Shown: positions 10,465 to 20,812 of the stretch, one piece after another
Layout of the letters: each line of letters opens with the position of its first letter
How positions within the stretch are numbered: position 1 is the stretch's first letter
DNA from: Globisporangium splendens
Taxonomy: Eukaryota > Oomycota > Peronosporomycetes > Pythiales > Pythiaceae
Assembly: GCA_006386115.1 (NCBI GenBank)
Contig: VFIW01000006.1
Span: forward strand, 599,966 to 663,965
Reading direction: 5' to 3'
DNA length: 64,000 bases
Notes under the pieces: generated by a model
The model's database searches: none
Seen by the model: only the letters and a program-made list of their open reading frames with translations
What the model was told of the DNA's origin: nothing
Program-made: the position numbers and the translations under genes

Positions 10465-11740
10465 TTACCCAAGAGCGACATCCATGGCCATCATGACGAT
10501 GAAACCGACAATGACACCAGATGTGGCCAGTTTCTGGTTGCCACTTTGGTTCGCTTCCGGGATGAGATCGTCGACGACCACGAAAATCATGGCACCCGCT
10601 GCGAACGCGAGAGCGTATGGAAGAATGGGTTGCACGTAAAGCACGGCGCCGGCTCCAATGATCTGATAAAACGCACACATAGAGAAAAGAGTCGCGCCAT
10701 TAGTTTGACAGCAACATTGGGAAGAGAAAAAACGAAAGTGAGCACATACCCCGCCAAAAGGCTCCACGAGTCCACTCAGTTGACCCCACATGAACGCTTT
10801 CCACGCCGACATGCCCTCTCTGCGCAACGGCATCGACACGGCAAGTCCCTCAGGGAAGTTCTGCAAGCCAATGCCGATCGCGAGACTCACTGCGTTCGAG
10901 AAAGTCGCACTTGGGCTGTGACCGATGCTTCCAAAGCCAACGCCGACGGCCATGCCTTCAGGCAGATTGTGCAGCGTGATCGCGATCACCAAGAGAAGCA
11001 CGCGACGAAAGCTGTTGTGTTTGCCTCCGGCACCAGCGTGGACACCGTAACTCGCCATCGGGTCTGGCCCGGTTCTGTGTTCACCGTACTGCACCTTCGA
11101 ATTGTGCAGATCGTCGTCCTTTTTGCTCAGATCCTGCGGTCTCCCGAACATGTTTTCGAGCATGGGCAGCACACTCTCCGTTGCAAACAGCGCCGCAGCG
11201 CCGAGACCAAAGCCCACTGCAGCAGGGATAAACGCCCATCGACCGTAGACGCCGGATTCTTCGGCAATTTCAATCGCTGGCGCCAGCAACGACCAGTACG
11301 AAGCGGCGATCATCACGCCACCAGCAAAACCCTACAAAGAGACGCAGAAAATGAGCCCATACGAGAGAATTAGCGCAACTCGCGAGAAAGGATGGGTATC
11401 CTGCGCATGACGAACCAGCATCCAGTCGAGAATCTTTTGGCTCTTCTTCTTGTCATTCACGTCAAGGAAGAACACCATCGCCGAGCCCTAATGACATCAC
11501 ACACGCATACACACACGGGTTAGCTTACTAGTACACATGTTCATGCGAAAGAAGCAGCCATGCCGCCACGACTCCTCGTGCCAAGGACACCACACCGTAC
11601 GACGACTATAGTAGACCCCACTAACCAGGGTCTGCAACGTACACTAGCACACATATGCAGAGACGTACCGCGGCGGTGAGCCCCCATGTGACGAGCGTGC
11701 CCAGCAGCGCTTGGACGACAGGATGCTGGTCTGGGATCAT
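10465..11740 (-). CDS. ZIP family metal transporter, SLC39A11-like
   Basis: Complement exons 10465-10662, 10750-11331, 11416-11487, 11669-11740 encode 307 aa. All introns are phase 0. The N-terminus MIPDQHPVVQALLGTLVTW followed by GSAMVFFLD, then GFAGGVMIAASYWSLLAPAIE, is the pattern of the SLC39A11/GufA ZIP subfamily. The metal-site helices carry HNLPEGMAVGVGF and NFPEGLAVSMPL. A variable hydrophilic loop with His and Asp lies between them. The C-terminal helices contain GLVEPFGGIIGAG and FVVVDDLIPEA. ZIP proteins move Zn2+ or other divalent metals into the cytosol, and this subfamily is often in Golgi or vacuolar membranes. The last intron (10663-10749) is 87 nt with no in-frame stop, so retention would insert 29 residues. 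It is divergent from the small gene starting at 11973, with 232 bp between starts. Confidence 0.93.
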
Positions 11741-11972
11741 GGTCTCGCTTCTTCACTTTTCGAATCTCCCACACACACGCAAACAAACACGTGCTCATCA
11801 AAAAATGCACCGTCGCCCTGCGTTAAGGTAAGAAACGTCAGCTTAGGCGTTTGACACTGATTTCGGTGAATTGACTCAGGATATTGTTACGTGTACCACC
11901 TTATATTCGACACACGACGTTTCCGAGAATGGCTTGACAGCATTGTGCGTCGAGAGGAAAGTCGAGCGCGAG

Positions 11973-12474
11973 ATGGCGTCGCGCGTGGAGCGCATTGAGC
12001 AGCAGATGGATGTGCTTCCTCCGCAGTGGGAGCAGTTCGCGGGCAAACCCGTGGCGGTGAGCTACTATGGCACAAAAATCAATACGTTTCGCGAGAACCC
12101 GGCGTTGCAACCAGAGAAGGCATACATGCAATTTGCAGTGCAAGAGCTGAAGCAGCAGATGGCACCGTATGTGTGTGTTGTCCATATCCGGGAGCTTTCT
12201 CATACCAGCGCTGTGCTGACCACTCTGTTGTCTTTATAGAGATGGTGTAAAACCAGGCGATGCTGAGGTCGAAGAAATTATCGCACAAGAGTGGCAAACC
12301 AATATGACGCGTTGTGTCTTGGAGACGCGCTTGAATCGCCACCGAAGCAAAGATGGACCTGTTGTAAGGAGATCAGCGAGTGGTGTTTTATCCGTGACAG
12401 ACCAGCCAAAGCCAGGTGAGAATTTCGTGCTCGACGCCATTGCAACCCCGATTCGACGAAAAAAGTCAGCATGA
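11973..12474 (+). CDS. small conserved-looking protein of unknown function
   Basis: Exons 11973-12166 and 12240-12474 join in phase to 142 aa. The ATG at 11973 starts MASRVERIEQQMDVLPPQW, followed by FAGKPVAVSYYGTKINTF and a helical segment MQFAVQELKQQM. The second exon begins DGVKPGDAEVEEIIAQEW and ends with a basic IRRKKSA tail. There is no signal peptide, membrane helix or known domain. Composition and the helix-rich C-terminal half suggest a small cytosolic or nuclear adaptor. The donor gtatgt and acceptor ttatag are good. It is head-to-head with the ZIP gene and tail-to-tail with the next gene, only 80 bp between stops. Confidence 0.65.
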
Positions 12475-12554
12475 TAACTAATCGCATTTAACACCAACCA
12501 CACATAAACGATCACTGCGATTCCCGCTGCTGTGCCTACGGGGCACGGACGGCG

Positions 12555-13085
12555 CTATATGGCTTGGAATACCGGCGGCGACGCGTTTTCCAAGGTGCGA
12601 TGCATTCTTCGCTGCGCCTTGATCAGTTTTTCCTGCAAATGCATAACACAGTCACTTCAGCAAACAGCATCAATCAATCGTTTTCTGTATGCCAGAGTCG
12701 CAACACTTACGCGTTCTCTCATCCACCACTTCTGTTCGTCATTCACAGACTCGGTTTTCGCTTCATCGGCCTTCTCAACGAAGCAATCAGCCACAGGTTC
12801 TTGTATACTCGCTCGGAACTCGAACACTTGAAGGAGCGACGCTGCATGAGCGTCCATCGCGGCAGTACCCATGTACGCCGTTTTCTTCGTGTGCTTTCTG
12901 CGTACCAGTCGCGCCGCTCTCTGGCGTGGCTGCGATGGGCTGTGGCCTTTGCGCTTTCGAGAGCAGCTGATGCGCGCGTACTTGGCTTCTCGCCACTCGT
13001 TGTCCGTCTCGGTCTCGGATCCCGAATATCCATCTGCTTCAGCATCATTGCTCCAGTCTGCAAAACGAATAATAGATCGCGTCAT
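12555..13085 (-). CDS. small basic/acidic protein of unknown function
   Basis: Complement exons 12555-12632 and 12711-13085 give 150 aa. The start is ATG 13085. The donor is a perfect gtaagt after WWMRER, and the acceptor tttgcag leads into EKLIKAQRRMHRTLENAS. The N-terminal half is acidic and Ser-rich (EADGYSGSETETDNEW), followed by a strongly basic stretch (CSRKRKGHSPSQPRQRAAR), which suggests a nuclear protein. The C-terminal half is helical with two Trp. If the intron were not removed the frame would end at 12657. No family is recognised. Confidence 0.55.
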
Positions 13086-13569
13086 TGCCAATAAGCTAAC
13101 AGCATGCGCGTATACCCCCGTGCGAATCGCAACGCACCATTTCTGCGCATCGCCTGCATTTCTCGTCTTCCAACGCCTTCGAGTGCGCGCTGCTTGGCCA
13201 ATGCGCGCATTTCCTTTTTACTTCAGCTTTGCTCACCCTAAAGAAGCAACCTTTACATTTTCATCCAATCAGAGGCACCAATTCAGTTGCAGAATCAGAG
13301 GGGAAAGCAATCGACAACCGACTGGCGTTTGCTCAGTGAGGAAGGCAATGTTGAAGTTTCCTTTTCCCATTCACCAAAACAAAGCACTGTTCGAAAAAGA
13401 GGCAGAGCGAACTACCTCGCTATACGTAAATCGAATGCATGGCCATGCGTGTATCCACTTCAATAATTCCCATTGGGGGTTCGTTGTATGATTGCTCCAG
13501 TGTATGGGTATCTCGACGATTAGTACACGTTAGAGGCGAACAAGAAACTCGTCGCTTTGTGCACCGAAG

Positions 13570-14168
13570 ATGGCGAATGATGATATCCTCCAGGCTTTGA
13601 CGGATATAGAAAACTATATTGCGATTGCTCGTGGATGGGCAGAACGGAGCGCCTGCAGAGTAAAGAAGAGACAGGTGACACAATCCTCTCTTCCAGTGGC
13701 TCCTCATTCGCGAATTTGCGCGCAAGGAGGCAGCAGAGCAGACTCGAAAGGTTTACTCCACAGCAATAGCAGAATGCTCCGGGTGTACTACCAGATGCTC
13801 TGCAACGCGCGGACGTCGCTCACCCCCTGGAAGCACACGATCGTCGGTGGATGTGTGTACGACTGGATCGACGCCTGCATCCCCACAGTCCCAGCATCAG
13901 TCATTGCGCAAACGAGAGCGACAAAGGTTCCATTCGACAGGCGGTGTGAGGAAGCAGAGAAGACGCAACCAGAGTGTGAGATCGTGTTTGCCAAGACCAG
14001 CGACGCAGATTCGAGCTCACCGAGCTCAAATACCCATTAGCGCATGAAGAAGCCGCCATTAGCGCACGAATTACCCTTCAAGGGATGTCCAACAGAAGGC
14101 GGATAGCCGCTATTAGCACACAAACAGGGACACGTGGATCGAATGACGTCAGGCGGCTTTCGCGTTGA
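13570..14168 (+). CDS. uncertain small multi-exon gene
   Basis: ATG 13570 opens a sensible helical N-terminus (ANDDILQALTDIENYIAIAR then GWAERS). A second natural-looking piece, WLLIREFARKEAAEQTRKVY, is in another frame from 13697. A third, FELTELKYPLAHEEAAISAR, runs from about 14011 to a stop near 14166. Joining the first two needs an intron of only 37 nt (13660-13696), shorter than others here. The third join has no convincing donor. Alternatives are a decayed gene or a sequence error. The single open frame 13570-14040 (156 codons) becomes Ser/Cys-rich and unconvincing after residue 36. Exact exons should not be trusted. Confidence 0.35.
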
Positions 14169-14847
14169 ACGCAGCAGGAGTTCACGGCGCAGCACCGTCA
14201 ACTCCAAACACGTTGTTACGATAAATAAATACAGCCATGCGAACGGACAAGGCGCCGCGTTTGTACACTGTACGTTATCAGGAGCAGACAGACGTGCGGC
14301 TTGCGCATAGCTGTAGCTGTAGTCTGTTGCAAGGCTATCGTGAGCTTCGTGGTGCCAACCAACACGACATTACGATCAATCGACACAGCCATGCGAGCAG
14401 ACAAATTCCTGCAGTCTGCAAATGCCACGCTGCCTGGAAAGCCAACTCGATCGTCAGTCCGATGTGCGACTCCCCACTCTCGTCCAATTGTCCCTTTCGT
14501 TTGTGTCTCGTTCGCAAAAAGCACCACTGCATTCAATTATACAAGACTATTTAAACATCAAATGCTTATAAAATAGATATCGCGATTGCATCATAGGTGC
14601 TGTCAGTATAATAAATGCAGTGATACAGTGAGTTTGCGTCACTTCAACCTGCTTTTTGTGGGTCAAGGAATTCAGCAGACATGCGCTCTCTGCACATGTC
14701 GCTTCTTTCTTTCTTTCTTCACATCTCTGATTTTCATCCAATCACCACCTCTCAACTCACAATATTAGCCAATGAACACGCGTAATTACACATGAAATGG
14801 CGCGCTTCCATCCCCATCTCTCGAGTTTCTTTTTCACCCACCACGAT
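14169..14847. other. intergenic region
   Basis: About 680 bases with only short, unlike-protein frames. The sequence is more AT-rich than the genes, especially 14520-14660. A pyrimidine run lies at 14700-14725. Confidence 0.4.
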
Positions 14848-14865
14848 TCGCCATTTTCCGATTTC
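14848..14865 (+). promoter_or_regulatory. Inr-like element of the ankyrin gene
   Basis: TTCGCCATTTTCCGATTTC spans this point. It keeps the CATTYB-NNN-WTTY core of the oomycete initiator 16-mer and lies about 80 bases before the chosen ATG. This supports placing the N-terminal residues of the longer open frame (from 14797) in the 5' leader. Match made by eye. Confidence 0.4.
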
Positions 14866-14928
14866 GCGAGAACAAGACAAGAGCGCCATCTGAACCAAGC
14901 GGACGGCGCGCGACCAATCGCCATTACG

Positions 14929-15717
14929 ATGACCGCTTTACAGGAATCCCCGCAGCTCGTGGCGCCACCGACCGCTGCCGCGCCGCTTCCGCCGTCGCCG
15001 TCGCGGCTGCTGAAGGCGTGCTACGACGGCCACCTCGACACCGTAAACAGCCTGCTGAAGGCGTTAGAGAAGGAGACGGCAAAAACAGAGGCGACGTTCG
15101 TCAATTTCGCGAATGGATGCGGACGAACGCCGCTGTTTCTGGCTGCGTGGAACGGCCACGTGGAGATCGTGCGCGCGCTGGTGGCGAGGGGCGCGTCGGT
15201 GAACGCGACGTGCATCGAAGGCGAGACGCCGCTGTTCCGCGCCGCGGAGCGTGGCCACGTTGCGGTCGTGAATGCGCTGATCGTTGAGTTTAAAGCGGAG
15301 GTCGATCGTCGCAAGGACGTTGGACTGACGCCGTTGTCGGTTGCTGCGCGCGAAGGACATGCTGCCGTGGTGAAGGTGCTTTTGGACCAAGGCGCTGAGG
15401 TGAACCAGAGAAGCCGATCGCGACAGTCGCCGCTTCATCTAGCAGCAGGGAACGGGAACCTGGAAGTCGTGAGGCTTCTCATCGAGCGAGGTGCTACGGT
15501 GGATATCAAAGACAACTGTGGCGAGACGCCGCTGTTCTACGCTGTCCGCGGAAGTCACTTGGAAGTCCTCGCAGAGCTTGTTCGTTGCGGTGCGTCCATC
15601 AACGTGACATCCTACAGCGCTCGAACGCCTCTGTCTGTTGCGTCGTGTATGACGAATGCCGGCATTCTCACTGACGCTCTGAATGGTAACTGGCGGTCGA
15701 ATGGGATTATGGTCTAA
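14929..15717 (+). CDS. ankyrin-repeat protein
   Basis: 262 aa, single exon. The ATG at 14929 (MTALQESPQ) is preferred over the in-frame ATG at 14797, because the intervening codons look like leader sequence and include an Inr-like site. After a Pro/Ala-rich N-terminus come about six or seven tandem ankyrin repeats with the standard consensus. Examples are GRTPLFLAAWNGHVEIVRAL, GETPLFRAAERGHVAVVNAL, GLTPLSVAAREGHAAVVKVL and QSPLHLAAGNGNLEVVRLL. No other domain is attached, so it is probably a protein-binding scaffold. The partner cannot be told. Confidence 0.9.
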   Translation: MTALQESPQLVAPPTAAAPLPPSPSRLLKACYDGHLDTVNSLLKALEKETAKTEATFVNFANGCGRTPLFLAAWNGHVEIVRALVARGASVNATCIEGETPLFRAAERGHVAVVNALIVEFKAEVDRRKDVGLTPLSVAAREGHAAVVKVLLDQGAEVNQRSRSRQSPLHLAAGNGNLEVVRLLIERGATVDIKDNCGETPLFYAVRGSHLEVLAELVRCGASINVTSYSARTPLSVASCMTNAGILTDALNGNWRSNGIMV

Positions 15718-16676
15718 AGATCTAGTCCGCGACGGTGTCGCAACAGGCGGATGGATCCTTTCGCCTCAGTCCGTTTGCCATCGTTTTATTTATACCTACA
15801 GAAAGCTGTCAAGCGTGTGTACATCGTGTGATTGGTGACGAATGCGCTGATCAAACTCAGTCAAGTGGAAAGTGCATTTGGACAAGCGTGGCCAGCGTTA
15901 CGTCGCAGCAGGAAGGCGTATCCCGCTGCTCTCTTGCGCTCGTGAACGAATCAACAGTAGGAGGAGTCGTCGCCGTCGCCGTGCTCTCGTGAACCAGTGA
16001 TTTTGATTTAGTGTGGGCTTCCCGAAGTATCTCTTCCTAGTAACCTTACCTTCAACCCAGGACTTTAAGCGCCAATCCTATCTATTTTTTTGAATCCGTT
16101 GTGGCGGGTTCACAAGATCTCTTTCGTTCCAGATTTCGCGCGCAAGCCCCTAGGTCAAGCAAATAGTTCACGATCAAGAATTGCGTCAGGCTACGCGGCT
16201 GGACTTGGGATTCCTCCGTAGCATTGCTGCTGTGCACGGACTGTTGTTACAGTGGTGACCACAGCGTGGTTGTTTGATTTGGCAATTGTCTATCAAGTGC
16301 GGCCACTCGACCAAATTGCTGCGATGGCGAGCAAGATGGGTGAAATTAATGTGACCAGTGTCATTCGCATTTTATTCATGGTCTGAATAGCCATGCGGTC
16401 GTGGCCGTCGCAGTAAATTGCGGCAATGCTGCACTTGCAGTGTCAATCACGTCCGTGTGTCCATGGAGATTGCGACTGACATGCGACGGTGAGCTCGTTG
16501 GGAATTCGAAAGAATTTGAGCGCAGCAAAATGGCTTCGACCGCTACAGGAAGAACAAAGCATAAAGCCATCGAACGAACGAGCTGCCTGTGCGTTTATTT
16601 AATGCTTTTCAGCACTCGTCTAATGTCTACTGTAGCAGCTGTCTATGCGTGTCTCCGTATGATAACAATACCATGC
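15718..16676. other. intergenic region between two 3' or unrelated ends
   Basis: About 960 bases between the ankyrin gene stop and the OLA1-like stop (convergent genes). No open frame resembles a protein. Nothing repeated or structured was noticed. Confidence 0.4.
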
Positions 16677-17938
16677 TTATTTGCCGACGAGGAAGTTGAA
16701 GATGTCGCCGTCCTGGCACAAGTACTCCTTGCCTTCCGACCGCACGAGTCCCTTCTCCTTGGCGGCTTTCATGGATCCCGCACGGATGAAATCGTCGTAC
16801 GCGATGGTCTCTGCTCGGATGAACAAGCGCTCGAAGTCCGAGTGGATCACGCCGGCCGCGATTGGCGCCGTCGCACCAAACGGGACGTTCCACGCGCGCG
16901 CTTCCTTCTCGCCGACCGTGTAGTACGTTTGCAGCTGCAGCAGGTCCTTACTGGCTCGGATGACCTTGGTGAGGCCGGTCTCACTGAGTCCACTCTCCTG
17001 GAGATACTCTAATTGGCTCTCTTCGTCTTCGAACGATGCTGCGGCTTCCTCCAGCGCACCTGACACGTTGATGCACAGACTCCCTTCTGCCTCGACGCGC
17101 TCACGCACAGCCTCTGTCATCGCGTTTCCAGTCGCGGCATCGTCTTCCGAAGTGTTGCAGAGGTACATGGCTTTCTTCGCAGTGAGCAGCTGCAGTCGTT
17201 CGAATTGGATCTGCTCTTCGGGCTTGTCGAACACCATGCCGTGCGCCTGGTTGCCGTCTTCCAGGTGGGGATGGAGACGCTCAAGCACCTCGAGCAAGGC
17301 CGGGATCGTCGGGTCTGTCGACTTCTTCTTCTTCTGGAGGTTCGCCAGGCGCTTCTCAACGGTCTGAAGGTCGGAGAGAATCAGTTCCGTGCGGATCGTC
17401 TCGAGATCGCGGATCGGGTCCACGGACTCGTCCACGTGCAAAATGTTGGTGTCTTCAAAGCAGCGCACGACATGCGCGATCACAGCCACCTGGCGAATGT
17501 TTTCCAGGAACTTGTTGCCCAGACCTTCGCCCTTTGACGCGCCACGAACAAGACCAGCAATGTCTACGAACTCGAGCTAATCAAACACAAACAACACAGT
17601 CAGCGAGTCTGGCAAAGACATTCGTGTTCTGCTTGATAGCAGAGCCTCCGCACCTGCGTCTCGATGACTTTCTGCGACTTTTCGATCTCGGCGAGCCGAT
17701 GCACGCGCGGGTCCGGCACGGCGACGCGCGCGACGTTCGGGTCGATCGTGCAGAACGGGTAGTTGGCCGCTTGTGCGTTCTCGGTCTTCGTCAGCGCGTT
17801 GAAGAGCGTCGACTTGCCGACGTTGGGCATGCCGACGATGCCGACGGAGCGGTGGAAGGAGCGCACGGAAGACCCATTTTGGCGCAACGCGGACGAGGAA
17901 ACCGCAGCGCAGCTACGACGCGCACACCCACTGAGCAT
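16677..17938 (-). CDS. YchF/OLA1-family P-loop ATPase with mitochondrial presequence
   Basis: Complement exons 16677-17576 and 17654-17938 encode 394 aa. Residues 1-32 are a basic, Ser/Ala-rich, acid-free leader ([20 protein letters not shown]) typical of mitochondrial import. The P-loop GMPNVGKST follows, then [19 protein letters not shown] (Switch II region), a coiled-coil insertion, and a NTSE motif replacing the NKxD of other GTPases, as expected in this family. The C-terminal TGS-type domain ends [18 protein letters not shown]. YchF/OLA1 proteins bind ATP at least as well as GTP and associate with ribosomes and the stress response. The leader makes this the organellar, bacterial-YchF-like copy. 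The intron interrupts between VIETQ and LEFVDIAG. Confidence 0.95.
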
Positions 17939-18392
17939 CTTGAGGTGTCGATGGTTCGCGTGTCAGTGCCGATGAGGAGCTCCACTGGTAAAGAGCCACA
18001 CATGTGGGACGGCCTACATGTGAGACATTGGTTGGGTACAGACTTTTCGATAGTACACCGTGTTTTGATGTAGGCAACTTCTGAGGACTGGTTTTGGTAT
18101 TTGGTCGTTTTTTGTGTGACTCTACCGTCTTTTGGCACTATCGTTCCTCGTTAGGACAGTTTAGGAAACAGGTCATTTTTGCCGTCATTCCGAGTGTGAA
18201 CTGGGTTAAACTCAGCGTTGGAACCCACACAGTCAGCCGAACATTTTCACAACGTGCGCAGCCAATTGATGGGCGGTCCTCGCTGAATGCTGGACGATCT
18301 GTTGGGCAAAAACACAAAAACCGCTTTAGGAGAGTGCTTCATCGTTCTAAACGTCCGAATGTCGCGTCTAACGGTCGTCGTCGTGGGGTTAA

Positions 18393-18470
18393 GAATCAAG
18401 AGGGCTAAACCTTGGGTTTGACCCTTGAAGCTGAGAAATACATCATAACGAAATCAAGAGGGTTAAACCC
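18393..18470. repeat. short direct and inverted repeats around GGTTAAACC-like cores
   Basis: AATCAAGAGGGYTAAACC occurs at 18393-18410 and again at 18452-18469. Between them, GGGTTTGACCCTTGA (18414-18428) is an imperfect reverse complement of TCAAGAGGGTTAAACCC (18454-18470), so a hairpin is possible. It lies about 250-310 bases upstream of carboxypeptidase 1. Confidence 0.6.
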
Positions 18471-18658
18471 ACTCATCGTCACCCACTTTCCCTCATTGAC
18501 CCGGTTCTACTCGAAGATGGCCAATCGCTGGTGATGCGCACCAGCTCGGAGAGGAGCAAAATGCTTGAGAACAATGGCCAATTCGTCTGGCCATACATTG
18601 TGTGCATCCAGAATGTGCCTTCCCTCCCTCATCCCATCCATCAGAGCCCAGAGCACTC

Positions 18659-18674
18659 GTTCATTCCATCTTTT
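18659..18674 (+). promoter_or_regulatory. Inr-like core promoter element of carboxypeptidase 1
   Basis: GTTCATTCCATCTTTT matches the oomycete initiator consensus GCTCATTYBNNNWTTY at every constrained position but one. It sits 35 bases before the ATG, a usual distance for an oomycete transcription start. Confidence 0.6.
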
Positions 18675-18708
18675 GCTTCGCCACAAGACCATCAAGACCC
18701 ACGCAAAG

Positions 18709-20400
18709 ATGAACGTTCTCCGCCAATTGGCGCTTGTGGCTGCCGCCGCGCTCCTCGGCGTCTCTGGTGCTGTTGCGGACAATATGAACCACCTTGTCAC
18801 GAACCTGCCTGGTCTGGACAATGCGGACGTGAATTTCAAGCACTATGCTGGCCACTTGGAGCTCCAAGCCAAGGAAAAGCTCTTCTACTGGTACACGGAG
18901 AGTCAGGAAGACCCGGAAAATGCTCCGATCGTGTTGTGGTTGAATGGAGGTCCAGGGTGCTCGTCCTTGGGCGGCTTCTTCACGGGTGGGTCGCCTACTC
19001 TGCTTGTGGTTATCGATCTTACCTTTTTCTAACTACGACGATTACGATCACCTTTTCTCCCTTTAGAAAACGGTCCATTCGTCGTGAATGGTGATCTCTC
19101 GGTCAAAATCAATCGCCACTCGTGGAACCGCAAAGTCAACATGGTATGGCTGGAGTCACCTGCTGGCGTCGGCTTCAGTGGACCCGTCCAAGACAAGGCG
19201 TACTACAACGACGACGTCACAGCGGAGAAAGCGCGTGAATTCCTGCAACTATTCTTCGACAAGTACTCGGAGCTGAAAGGTCGCAAGTTCTACATCACGG
19301 GTGAGAGTTACGCGGGACGATACATTCCATATCTGGTGAACGTGCTCGTCGAGAACCCAATCCCAGGTGTCAACCTCGCTGGGTTCGCCATCGGAAACGC
19401 GTACACCGACTTGCACACGGACGCGAACGCGAACATCGACTACTTCTACACCCACGGTCTCATGTCACTTGAAAGCTACCGTGAGATTCAAAAGGAGTGT
19501 GGTCGTGAGGGCATTGGTTGTGTCTTCTCTGACCACGAAGAATGTTCGGAAACGTGTGCCCAAGTGCTCAATGACGCTGTGAGTGCCATTCAAATGGACC
19601 AAATCAATCCGTACTTCATCTACGGAGACGTGTGCCGCCTGCCGACGAACCAAGTGACTGCGCTGCCATTTGCGAAGAAGCTTATGACGCAGTTGGAGAC
19701 TACATCGAACCAGCGCACTGACATTGGTCCATGTGCGGACACGTTCACTCAAACATACTTGAGCCAGCGAGAAGTGCAAGAAGCGATTCACGTTCCTAGC
19801 CAAGTGGACTGGACCGACTGTAGCGATGTCATTGGCGAAAAGTACACGAGCAGTCTCACTGCGCTTCCGAAATACCCCAACATCCTCAACAAGGGACTCG
19901 ATGTGCTCATCTTCAGTGGGGACGCTGATTCAAACACGAATTTTATGGGCACGGAGCGCTGGATTGGTGAAGAAGGACTCAAGCTCCGTGTCACGGACAA
20001 ATGGACGGCCTGGTTTGGTCCCGACAAGCAGCTCGCGGGGTACGTGCAAGGCTACGAGGGTTTGACGTTCAAGACCGTCAAGGGTGCTGGCCACATGGTG
20101 CCAGCCGTGAAACCTTTGCATGGTCTCAACTTGTTCGAGTGCTTTGTGTTTGGGGACGAGGCATGCGCGACGTTCGACTACCCTAAGGACGAGGAAGAGC
20201 TCGAAGCTGGTGCCATCGTTGATCTGAGCAAAAAGAGAGCTTCATCGACCTCTTTGTCAGCAGCACACAGCCATATGGCTTGGGCGGCGATGTGGGTGCC
20301 GTTGCTCGCGGTGTGTTCGGTCGTTGTCGCCTTCGTCGTCATTGGCGCCAAGAACTCGAAGAAGCGCTCGGCGTACGAGCGCATCGGATCGTCTGCGTGA
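18709..20400 (+). CDS. serine carboxypeptidase (S10) 1, secreted, C-terminally membrane-anchored
   Basis: Exons 18709-18985 and 19067-20400 give 536 aa. A signal peptide ([16 protein letters not shown]) precedes the alpha/beta-hydrolase S10 domain: [10 protein letters not shown] oxyanion-hole region, [14 protein letters not shown] with Ser about 173, SGDADS with Asp about 380, and KGAGHMVP with His about 435. The fold cuts single residues from peptide C-termini at acid pH. An acidic spacer is followed by one membrane helix ([18 protein letters not shown]) and a short basic tail, so the enzyme faces the lumen or outside, like KEX1-type enzymes. The intron splits the Glu codon of ENGPF. It shares near-identical DNA blocks with carboxypeptidase 2, the next gene. 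The spacing and common orientation show a tandem array. Confidence 0.95.
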
Positions 20401-20762
20401 AGCGGACACTACTGTTAATGAGAGCGATTGGTGCAAGTCCATGTACTCTTTGAGAAACATGCAAATGCTGTGAACACGATGTTTGGGATTCTTTTTGCGT
20501 GTCATGATTCTTCACCTTTCCACTTCGAGTCAGATCGTCCTTTTAATTGAGTAGCTCCTCGTGTTCTAGGTTTAACCTATTGGATTCATGACCCACCTGA
20601 CCCGGCTCTATCCCTTTCTAACGTGATGGGCATCATCGACAAAAAAAGGCGGAGACCGTTGGCACAATGGCTTCTCCAACCTGCTGTTGCACTCTTGTTG
20701 TGGAAGAGAGAACTGCGCAGTTGGCGGCGAGAAAGAACACCACACATGGCGTCCAGTGGTGT

Positions 20763-20778
20763 GCTCATTCTCGGATTT
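20763..20778 (+). promoter_or_regulatory. oomycete initiator (Inr) of carboxypeptidase 2
   Basis: GCTCATTCTCGGATTT is a full match to the published oomycete Inr consensus GCTCATTYBNNNWTTY. It lies 35 bases upstream of the ATG at 20813, the same distance as the matching element of carboxypeptidase 1. It also supports this ATG over the longer open frame from 20687. Confidence 0.75.
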
Positions 20779-20812
20779 TCGCCGCGCAGAGACAGACATT
20801 CGACCGCTCCAG

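Larger units (their letters stand above)
17939..18708. other. shared upstream region of OLA1-like and carboxypeptidase 1 genes
   Basis: Divergent promoter region of about 770 bases without coding potential. It holds a cluster of GGGTTAAA/TTTAACC-like motifs near 18200 and 18387-18470, including a direct and an inverted repeat, and an Inr-like match at 18659-18674. Confidence 0.5.

Noticed and set aside
12620..12665. 33-nt intron as the 3' join of the small gene at 12555-13085
   Set aside because: Too short. A perfect donor at 12710 gives a 78-nt intron and the same downstream exon.
12871..13491. 206-codon plus-strand frame
   Set aside because: Antisense to the small minus-strand gene and without protein-like features. 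The minus-strand model has a perfect gtaagt intron.
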